Positions 34,340-43,330 of a stretch of 64,000 nt of DNA are shown here, one piece after another; position 1 is the stretch's first letter, and each line of letters begins with the position of its first letter. Location: assembly GCA_033182465.1 (NCBI GenBank), contig CP137327.1:1178001-1242000 (forward strand), in the 5' to 3' direction. Source of the DNA: Sanghuangporus weigelae. Taxonomy: Eukaryota > Basidiomycota > Agaricomycetes > Hymenochaetales > Hymenochaetaceae. The notes beneath the pieces were generated by a model. It did no database searches. It worked only from the letters and a program-made list of their open reading frames with translations, and was not told where the DNA came from. Made by a program: the position numbers and the translations under genes.

Positions 34340-37320
34340 ATTTGGCGGACATTTCAGGCCAACTACTCATGGGCGCGATTCAAACGATCCGGAAATCTGA
34401 AATTCCTTGACTCAGCTATCGCTTTCCAGGAAACTGCGCTACACTTGTGTTCTCATGGAGAATTTGGTAGCGCACGAGCAATGCGCAGGCTTACTCTCTT
34501 CTTCAAGACGCGATACACTCAACGGGGCGAAGCGTGCGATCTGGAGAAGGCAATCATGATGAGCCGTGGTGCTCTGGAACTTTGCCCGCGGGATCACCCG
34601 CTTCGTTCCTTGTCATTGTATAATCTTGCGTCTTGCCTATCGAAGTATTTAAACATAGTGGGTGGGCGGAGGACCTCGAAGAAGCCATATTACTGCACCG
34701 TGCCGCTCTGAAACTTCGTCCGGAGTGTCACTCGGATCGCTGTATATCGTTGAACAATCTTGCGTCCTCGCTCTGGACACGTTTTGTTCACGGAGGTAGG
34801 ATGGAGGACCTGGAGGAAGCCATATCTCTGCTCCGCGCCATTCTGGCGCTTCTATCTGTGGGAAATCCGCTTCATCCTACTTCGTTGAGCAACCTTGCGT
34901 TGTATCTCTCGACGCGTTTTAAATACGGTGGGAATGTGGAGGATCTAGAGGAAGCCATCAGTGTGATCCGCACCGCTCTTGAATTTCTACCAGATGATCA
35001 TTCAAATCGTCCTATGTCTTTGAACAATCTTGCGTCCTCCCTCTCGACTCGCTTTAACCATGGAGGGAGGATGAAGGACCTGGAGGAAGCCATATCTCTG
35101 CTCCGCACCGCTTTGGGGCTTCTGCCGGTGTGCCACCCGCTTCGCCCTACTTCCCTGAACAATCTTGCGTTGTACCTCTCGACTAGTTTTAAACACAGTG
35201 GGCGAGCGGAGGACCTTGAGGAAGCCATCTCTATTCTTCGTGTTACTTCAAGGCTTCTTCCGGAAGGCCACTCATATCGCTTTACAGTGTTGAACAATCT
35301 TGCGTTATCGCTCTCGACGCGTTTTAACCACGAAAGGAGGATAGAGGACCTGGAGGAGGCCATATCTCTGCTACGTGCTATTCTGGAGCTTCTACTAGAG
35401 GGTCACCTCCTTCGTTCTACGCTATTGAGCAATCTTGCGTTATATCTCTGGACGCGCTTTGAACACCAAGGGTGGACGGAGGACCTAGAGGAAGCCATCT
35501 CTCTTCACCGCGCTTCTGTGGGGATTTTACCGGAGTGTCATCCGCATCATTCAATCTCGTTGGGAAACCTCGCCACTGCTCTTTACGCTCGTTTCATGAA
35601 AGACAGTCGCACCGATGATCTCGAGGAATCCGTGAAATCTTTAAACCGCGCCGCCGTACACACATTCTCAAGCTTTTCGACACGTCTTGGAGCGGTGCGG
35701 AGATGGACGGAAATCGCTCGGTGTCATGGTCACCCGAGTCTCCCTGAAGCGCATAGGATCGCCATGTCACTCCTTCAACGTGTCCTCACCATTAGACCTA
35801 CTCTGTCCGCCCAACACAAACTTCTGTCCAGTGACAGCCACTATCAATCTCTTGCATTAGATGCGGCCGCTGATTCTATAGACGACGGTGATTTCCCTCA
35901 GGCCATCGAGTTTCTCGAGCAAGGGAGGGCCTTGCTTTGGTCCCAGTTGCGCGTGATCAGGACGCCACAGGAACAGCTTTCGCGGTCCGATAAGACACTT
36001 GCCGAAAGATTCGAGCATTGCAATTGTCGCCTCGAGGCTCTCATAGCGTCATAAGAATCATCTACGTTTGGCTTAGATCAAGACGGAAGTGTCGCTCGTG
36101 CAGCAAACACATCCCAAGGACAAAGCCTGGTCGACGAGATGCTGGTACAGATGCGACAACTACATGAAGAGCAGGAGGCAATAATTGCAGACATACGACG
36201 GACACCTGGGTTTGAGAACTTCCTTCGGTCCGCACCCTTCGAGGTTATACAGCAAGCGGCGTCGGAAGGTCCTGTCATCGTCCTGAACCATTCAAAGTAT
36301 AGGTGTGACACACTTATCCTTCTCTCGCGAGAGAACTCTCCGTGCGTCCGTGTTCCGCTGGACGAAGACTTCTACATCGACACTGTTAAGCTACATGGCG
36401 AGCTCTCACAAGTTCGTCGAGGCTTTGGAGTGGCTTCACGTGAATACGATGAGATTCTTCGACGAGTGATGAAGACAATGTGGGATAGAGTCGTCTCCAA
36501 AGTTGTGCAGAAGCTCAAAGAACTCGGGATAATGGAAGGGTCGCGTATTTGGTGGTATCCTACATCGGTGCTTTCGGCTTTCCCTTTCCACGCCGCGGGG
36601 CCATACGAGGACGCAGCTGGCAATACGAAGTATCTTTTGGACGACTACATCTCATCGTATACACCGACTCTCACGTCGCTGATTAATGCTCGATCTGAGA
36701 TCCAAAACGGAAGCAAGAGAATGCTTTTCGTGGGCGATACTAAACTTCCCTCAGCCAAGAAAGAAAGAGACGCCTTACGCAGAAGTCGTCGCATAGACAA
36801 GCAACTCCTTGATGAACAGGCAACTCCAGACGCAGTGCTCAGGATGCTTCGAAGAGTACAGTGGGTTCATTTCGTATGTTATGGGTTATTGGACGAGGAA
36901 CCCTTCAATTCCTCACTCAAGCTACACGGTGGAGGGCTGACGCTACTGGATATTGCTCGTGCCAACCTTCCTAACGCAGAACTCGCATTTCTTTCGGCTT
37001 GCCATACTGCAGAACAAGCGCCAAAATCCGCACTGGACGAAGCACTCCATCTTGCAGCAGCAATGCAGTTCTGCGGATTCCGGAGCGTAGTCGGTACTAT
37101 GTGGCAGCTACTTGACAAGGACGGACCATTCCTTGCTAGCGCCTTTTATTGGTACCTCATGCGCGATCTGGAAGATGAAGAGATTAGATTCAAGAGAGCT
37201 GCTGCAGCTGTTCGTGAAGCTGCTCTAAGGCTGAGGGAAAGGGGAGACGAGGGGCTGGACGGATATAAAGTGGAAATCATGGTTGAGAGATGGGTCAACC
37301 TTGTTCATATAGGTGCATAG
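34340..37320 (+). pseudogene. TPR-CHAT protein, copy 2 (degenerate dyad, two breaks)
   Basis: The coding look begins near 34340 ('YSWARFKRSGNLKFLDSAIAF'). About ten 45-residue TPR-like repeats run to about 35660 ('EDLEEAISLLR.AL..LP..HPLR..SLNNLA..LSTRF'). A linker with 'LLQRVLTIRPTLSAQHK' and a full-length CHAT domain (36139-37320, 393 codons from its first Met) follow. Two breaks show against copy 1: a 1-nt frameshift near 34650 and an in-frame TAA at 36052-36054, between TPR and CHAT halves and otherwise in one frame. A 51-nt GT..AG segment, 36026-36076, would remove the stop without changing frame, though its donor GTCGCC is weak. The CHAT Cys is present ('LSACHTAEQ', codon 37000-37002), but the dyad His is Tyr ('HFVCYG', codon 36880-36882; copy 3 has 'HFACHG'). 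Confidence 0.75.
34680..35620 (+). repeat. 135-nt tandem repeats encoding TPR-like units
   Basis: Seven or more head-to-tail units of 135 nt (45 codons) share near-identical stretches such as 'AACAATCTTGCGT' and 'GAGGAAGCCATCTCT'. They are part of the TPR-CHAT copy 2 coding region and are closer to each other than to the units of copy 1, suggesting recent unit duplication or gene conversion inside the locus. Confidence 0.75.
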
Positions 37321-37861
37321 CTGTACGATTGTGTATACCAGTGTTCCGATTTCACGGTATTATATTGAGATTCACTGAGGACTCGACGATTATTGTACTA
37401 AAATGCGACGACTCAGAAGAGTGAGAGTACTGAATTTTAGTATGCCAAAACCCAGAACATCGTTTTGATAACTTCTATCTTTACGCTGAAGAGCTACTTC
37501 TCGAAGTGACCTTCTAGTACGCTACATAGATGCTATGTCGATGACGGCGTGCTTGTGCGAACCTAACAATACGTTCATTCACACAATTTTTTTTACAGGT
37601 GATATTCTTTTCATATACTATGACAGGCCAGGCCAGTTAGACGATGACGGTAACAAAAGACGAAGTAAATATGCGACTAATATTACAAGGTGCAAAGAGC
37701 AGAGCAGGATGCAAGATGTCAAGTGAGCAAGAACTCAGAATTAGTTGAATTAGTGTCTGTTTGGCGCGCCATACAAAATGCGAAACTTATTGATGAGATG
37801 AAGAAAGGGAGGAACAAAATAAGGAAGGTCACAATATCATGGAACATGAAAATAGCTAGTC
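37321..37861. other. Convergent intergenic region
   Basis: 3' flanks of TPR-CHAT copy 2 (+) and the BAG gene (-). No gene seen. Confidence 0.4.
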
Positions 37862-39479
37862 TCATAGGACCACATAGTCCTTCTCTTCCACATCAGCATC
37901 CTCAATCGTAACTTTTCTCCGACTCGGCTTTGCGTCTTCAGTGATCTTCTCCGACTCTACCGCTTCAACTTGCATTTTCATCGTGTCTTGAGGTGACTCG
38001 GGAGATTGAATGACTGGCTGAGAATGTGGAAGCGGGATATCCAGAACGGAAGGAGTCTTCATCTCGGCCTCGGTGTCTGACTCAGTTAGGGAGTCATTCG
38101 AAGTCGCTGCTGGAGGAACATCCTCGATTGTCACTTCCGTGCTGGCTAGAGGATGCGCAGATGATGAATCGACTGAGGAACTGTGGGCGATATTGGGACT
38201 CGGAGGTTCAACGTCCATGGCTGCCGACGTCGATTCCGATTCAACTGGAACATTAGGATGAGCGACTGCAGCGTCCGCCTCGTCAACGTGCTGCGTGGTC
38301 GCAGTGGACTCAGAAGGCAAGTCTTCGTCCATTTTCACCTCCTGTGCCGCGGTAGCTTCTGTGGCTGGCTGGGTCTCAGATTCAACATCCATAGCTTCGT
38401 TATTCTCCTTCGGTTCTGCCACAGTCTTCGATTTCGTCACTTCATACTGTCTGCGGATTCCCGCGTCGATCCTCTCTAGCTCCTTCTCCACGTCTCTCAC
38501 AAGGTCTCTCCTCCTCTCGCGTACCGTACTGTCACCGTGACTCTCAATGGCATCGAGTGTCTGCAGAAGCTTCACTAGCGCATCTTCGTGTGCGTGTACG
38601 GGAGCATTGATTTTCGAGTATGTCAACTTTGGTCTCTCGTCACCTTGAGGGACGAAGTTCATGTCGAACTCCAGTGATTCAGGGAAGCTGAACGACGCCA
38701 AAAGCGAGTCAAATCGGTCGCGAGCAGATTTAATGGAGGTTAGAGCATGGTGGATTCGGAAGACGGATTGGATCTTTGTTGCCGCGGTGTGCTGTCCTTC
38801 GATTGGTGCCTCGGGCTTCATTAGCTTGGACGGTTTGGGAGAGGGAGACGAGATAGGAATGGAGATCTTAGGCCCAAGGTCAGGATATTTGGGTGAAGAC
38901 TGTGCAACAAAGTCAGTAAACAGTATGACGAAAAAATAAAGCAAAAGCACTACTAACCGGCTGTCGTTTGTGCATCGGCGAATGAGATTGAGAACGAGCT
39001 GCTCGAGATACAGACTGGAATCCCTGTTTCCTCATAGGCTCACGCCTCGGAGGATTATAGGAGGTGAATAACTGGGGATAATCACTTTCATAGTCCATTC
39101 CACCATAACCTCCAGTGTTTCCCCAGTTCCCGTAACCGAAGTCGGGATAGGACTGACCGTACCCGTAGTCCGGATAGTAACCGCCATACATCGTCTGGGG
39201 TCGTTGGCGTGCACGTTCACGCTCCTCTCTTCTCAGACGCTCACGAATATGTGCTTTAGCTTCTTCCTCGGCACGACGTTGGCGCGCTTCGCGCTCACGG
39301 TTGATAGCGTCTTGGAGCGCTGCCCTGGCAGCTTGCTCTTCTGCAAGAGCCCGAACATACGGGTCAGCTGCCTTGCGTGGATAACATGTCGCTGGGGGCG
39401 GCGAAGGACGTCGACGAACAAATGGCAGGCTGCCATACAGAGTATTGGCGTACGAAGATGGATCGTAGTAGTACGCCAT
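37862..39479 (-). CDS. BAG-domain Hsp70 co-chaperone-like protein
   Basis: Two exons (39479-38958 and 38899-37862) encode 519 residues. Residues 1-174 are Tyr/Gly/Pro-rich with a charged coiled segment ('EEQAARAALQDAINREREARQRR') and a low-complexity Y-G-D stretch. In exon 2 an IQ-like motif ('AATKIQSVFRIHHAL') runs directly into a BAG-like helical bundle ('ARDRFDSLLASFSFP', 'VHAHEDALVKLLQTLDAIESHG', 'RRRDLVRDVEKELERIDAGIRRQ'). BAG domains bind the Hsp70 ATPase domain and release ADP. The last ~220 residues are acidic, Ser/Thr/Glu-rich and probably disordered, ending 'KDYVVL'. IQ-BAG neighbours are known in plant and fungal BAG proteins. The gene is divergent from Asf1 with 309 bp between the start codons. 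Confidence 0.85.
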
Positions 39480-39788
39480 TGAGTAACGGGTAGCTGGGAA
39501 ATGAGTGCAGGTGCGTAAAGCGAATACTCAGTAATAAAGGGGAAAGGCGGAGGGACTCCAAGACTTTATAGGCCAGGCTATGCATGTACGCGTATGTCCC
39601 TTCCATAATATTTCGAGTGTATTCGAGAAACGGCTCCGCCATCCCAAAATGGTAACAACTGGCAGAAGACAGAAGTGCCGGGAAAGTTGCCGAACGTTCC
39701 AGGTGGTGACCACGTGATGCAGGTCACGCATGATCACAGCGTGTTACCACCGCGTTTCGGGCAGTCACTCTTGCTTTCTTCATCCACG
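39480..39788. promoter_or_regulatory. Bidirectional promoter, BAG gene and ASF1
   Basis: Only 309 bp separate the two divergent start codons, so control elements for both genes must lie here. No TATA box is obvious. Shared regulation is an inference. Confidence 0.5.
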
Positions 39789-40481
39789 ATGTCCATCGTA
39801 ACCATCAAGGTAAGTGTTTTACGGGAAAAGAAACAGAACTACTGATCTTATGGACAGTAGAACGTGGATTTTTTAAACAATCCGGCACGCTTTACAGATC
39901 CGTACTGCTTCCGCGTACTCTTTGAGTGCATCGCACCCTTACCGGACGACCTCGAATGGCGACTCATCTACGTTTCTTCACCGGGAAACGAAGAGCTTGA
40001 TCAAGAGCTTGATTCGTGTCTCGTCGGTCCCGTTCCAGTTGGTACAAACTCATTCGATTTTGAGAGCCCCGCACCAGATTGGCGAAAAATTCCTCGAGAA
40101 GATCTATTAGGTGTTGCAGCGTTGATCTTGACGGGGAGTTACAATGACCAGGAGTTCGTACGCGTGGGATATTATCAGAATACGGAGTATGACACGGAGG
40201 AGCTGCGCGAGAGCCCTCCTGCTCAGGTTATGGTTGAGCGATTGACACGCGACGTGAACATGAAGCCACGCGTCACGCGATTTCAGATCAAGTGGTGAGT
40301 AGTGATTACGATTCAGGCCATGTCTGTTAGTATTTACGGAGGATATGAAAGGGATGTGTCTCCAATGCAAAACACGCACGTTGCTGTTGGTGCGGCGCAG
40401 TCAGCCGCTGTGCCATCTGCAAATGATCTTATTGATGACGAGCCTATGGATGTGCAGCCGACAGGTGTACCAGTATCATGA
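39789..40481 (+). CDS. ASF1: Histone chaperone Asf1
   Basis: Exons 39789-39809, 39861-40294 and about 40331-40481 give 201 residues. The conserved ~155-residue Ig-like core is plain: 'MSIVTIKNVDFLNNPARFTDPYCF', 'LEWRLIYVSSPGNEELDQELDSCLVGPVPVG', 'GVAALILTGSYNDQEFVRVGYYQNTEY' and 'KPRVTRFQIKW'. Asf1 binds the H3-H4 dimer and hands it to CAF-1 and HIR. The C-terminal tail is short, Ala/Val-rich and mildly acidic ('NDLIDDEPMDVQP'). The second splice is the weak point: the preferred joint makes the expected Trp codon a Cys codon, so the exact acceptor near 40331 may differ. Divergent from the BAG gene. Confidence 0.92.
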
Positions 40482-41483
40482 CGTTCTCTCCTGCATCTGC
40501 CGTTCTATTCACGGATCTCTAACTGTACGTATTAGTTTTTGCTTGAATCCATATCTTTAGCTTACCTCCTCTAGGTTGTATAGGTAATACATGTACCACG
40601 CATTTATCATAGAGGATGCAATGTCATTATTGTGCCTTTTACTCAGACAATCTCACGCGGACACGGCGTGTCAGTTGAACTATTATATACCAGAGGAACC
40701 CCTCGCTCGACATATACGGTAGAACGGTGTAATGCTACTGGACAAGACCTACGTCTATTAGTTATGGCGGTTGGGTATATGCCTTCCCCACTTCTCGTGT
40801 ATTACTACAGTGCAGACCGTCCGTCACGTCTCGTCACCTCTGTAGAGAGCGACTTACCCGGAAATTTTTTCTTTTGTAACACAAGGAACAAAGTGATGTG
40901 CTTCCTTTGAGATTTTCGATAGGCCATTGAAATGTTTCAATTTCTTGAGAACAAAATAGTGAGGGATTCAAAAAAAAAATGAGGCTGAGTTAGAACAGTC
41001 ACATACTCACATACATTAATAATTAGAATTACAAAGAAGAATCAATCATTGATAGAATCATCAACAACTTTTGATGAAGTAGCTACAATGATTATTATAG
41101 TTTCTATAGGTGTAAGATACCAGTCTTGAAAATTAACAGTGATGTTTTTCTACTGCAGTAAGACTCTATTCAATCAGACAAAAGGCTTCTCAAAAGAGAG
41201 AGCTGTTTTGTTCTATAAAATGCTGGAAAAGATTAAGCCTGAGCTGAGTTTGAGGCTGAGGCTGTGCATAGAACCTGGGTGCACCAACATTGGTTGTGCC
41301 GAGTCGCGGCATGAGCTCATAATTGCTTTTGTAATGATTTCTCACCTCGCCTCGGAAATTCATTCAAGCGTAATCATGAAAGAAGCAGCGTGTGCTCACT
41401 TGTGTTTTCTGGTCTGGTCAAATCGATTTCGGCAGAACAATGTAACATGCCGCACGTTGACGTGTGTGATTAGTAGGGTGTTA
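40482..41483. other. Intergenic, AT-rich, no supported gene
   Basis: About 1 kb, markedly AT-rich around 40905-41160 and including a 9-A run at 40971. Frames at 40632-40910 and 41139-41486 have no family resemblance. A short GAGGCTGAG-type repetition is visible at 41237-41265. Confidence 0.35.
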
Positions 41484-41519
41484 TGACTAACACTGCTTGG
41501 CCTTCGAAAAGGTATATAA
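41484..41519 (+). promoter_or_regulatory. AP-1-like site plus TATA box of the aryl-alcohol dehydrogenase gene
   Basis: TGACTAA at 41484-41490 matches the Yap1/AP-1 type consensus, and TATATAA at 41513-41519 lies 100 bp before the ATG at 41619. This spacing fits a TATA-driven inducible promoter. Yeast AAD genes are known to respond to oxidative stress through Yap1; regulation here is inferred from that. Confidence 0.45.
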
Positions 41520-41618
41520 CTCGGTCTTGCCATTCGCATTATAAGATAAGACAAATTGAATTGAATAGTATACATACCGTCCTCTCACTTCCTCCCAACG
41601 AACGAGCTAGCACCAACA

Positions 41619-42953
41619 ATGTCTTTCTTGGCACCTGCACCTCCTCCCAAGACCGCACTCGGTCGCTATCGGGTTTTGTCCCCGCTAGCGGGCATTCGTG
41701 TCTCACCACTCCAGCTGGGAGCGATGAGCATTGGAGACAAGTGGGATAAACTTGGAATGGGTGCCATGGATAAACCGTCGTCCTTCAAGCTCCTTGATGC
41801 ATTTTATGACGCTGGTGGAAATTTCATCGATACTGCCAACAACTAGTATGCATGTACACCTTGCTTACCATTTACTTGACAACTGACAACGATGCGACAG
41901 TCAAGATGAATCATCCGAAGAATTCATCGGAGAGTGGATGGAAAAAAAGGGGATTCGCGACCAAATGGTTATCGCAACCAAGGTTTGTGTGCCACTTCCT
42001 TCATATCTATTTCGGATGACGGACTCATCACCCAATGCGATAGTACACGACGAATTTTAAGCGTGGTCGCGACGACATTCCTATCCAGGCCAACTACACT
42101 GGGAACAACGCCAAGTCGCTCATGGTCAGCGTTGAAGCCAGTCTCAAGAAGCTGAGGACGTCGTACATCGACATTCTCTATGTTCACTGGTGGGACTGGC
42201 AGACGAGCATCGAGGAAGTCATGGACAATTTGCATAACCTCGTGGTGGCTCGAAAGGTTCTTTACCTCGGCGTTTCAGATACGCCGGCCTGGGTCGTTTC
42301 TTACGCAAACGCATATGCTAAGGCGCATGCGAAGACACCGTTCGTGATCTACCAGGGCGCCTGGAACGTTATGGAGCGTAGCTTTGAGCGCGAGATTATC
42401 CCAATGGCTCGCTCTCTGGGCCTCGCCCTGGCACCTTGGAACGTGCTTGCCAGTGGGAGGCTACGCACCGATGCAGAGGAGGAAAGGCGTAGAGTTTCTG
42501 GCGAGAAGGGCCGCACGATACTTGCTCCGAACTGGGAACGTACTGCTGATGAAAAGAAGATGAGCGCCGCACTCGAAAAGGTCGCCAAGGAAGTTGGCAC
42601 AGAGCACATCACGGCCGTCGCCATTGCATATGTGATGCAAAAGACTCCTCATGTGTTCCCGATCATAGGTGGGAGAAAGGTCGAGCATCTTATGGCGAAC
42701 ATCGACGCTTTGAAAATCTCGCTCTCGGACGAGCACATCAAATATCTGGAAAGTATCCTGCCGCTCGATATTGGCTTCCCTGGCAGCTTCTGTGTAAGTT
42801 TTTTTTGGACACTAGGCGATCATCCATTAATTTAATTTCTTCGTGTTCCAGGGCGATGGAACGGCTGAGCGGCCTACCATCTTCTACGATGTTGCCGGGA
42901 CATGGGATCGCTGGCCACTGAAGCAGCCGGTCAAGCCAATCCCAAACGCGTGA
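41619..42953 (+). CDS. Aryl-alcohol dehydrogenase (aldo-keto reductase, AKR9 type)
   Basis: Four exons (41619-41845, 41901-41982, 42044-42793, 42852-42953) total 1161 nt, 386 residues. The AKR barrel is complete: '[14 protein letters not shown]', the catalytic Asp71 and Tyr76 ('[21 protein letters not shown]'), Lys103 ('MVIATK') and His151 ('[10 protein letters not shown]'). NADPH-binding segments are '[15 protein letters not shown]' and '[14 protein letters not shown]'. These enzymes reduce aromatic aldehydes such as veratraldehyde to alcohols and are typical of lignin-degrading agaricomycetes. A 5'-truncated pseudogene relative lies at 14700-15435. The TATA box 100 bp upstream supports this start. 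Confidence 0.95.
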
Positions 42954-43330
42954 TTAACTAGGCGTTCGATGAATGATAGGACTTTAAAGTGAAAAAAAAA
43001 ATGGTTCGGATAGCTCACCCGCAAGTTATGAATGAGTCCTCTGTATACATAGCTCCTGTATTGAGAATCGTTTGTTATGAAAGAATGAAAAATCGACTCA
43101 TTGTGTTGCTTCGTTACTGCTTTTTCAACTGCGAGGAGGGTCGTACGTGGTAGGAAAATAATCAGGAAAGCCCGCTTCAGGAGTCAGAATCAGGTCATGA
43201 ACTTCACGATCACAGCGGCTACAAGTAAAAACTTACGCAAGTAGATCATCAGGAACAATAAAATAGTTGCTGGCATACGTCTAAGTCATGTACAGTGATG
43301 CTTCCAAAGTGCAAATGATCTATGTACAAA
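42954..43330. other. Convergent intergenic region
   Basis: 3' flanks of the AKR gene (+) and the Lhs1 gene (-), with a poly-A tract near 42992. No gene seen. Confidence 0.4.

Noticed and set aside
34680-35620. Satellite or CRISPR-like tandem array
   Set aside because: The 135-nt period is exactly 45 codons of TPR-like protein, so it is coding repetition; there are no spacers.
36078-36311. Minus-strand frames over the CHAT domains (also 36879-37118, 62265-62522)
   Set aside because: They recur at the same place in each copy because they are antisense shadows of the conserved CHAT coding sequence.
40971-41265. AT-rich stretch with short repetition considered as a transposon end or origin
   Set aside because: No matching inverted repeats, target duplications or coding sequence were found.
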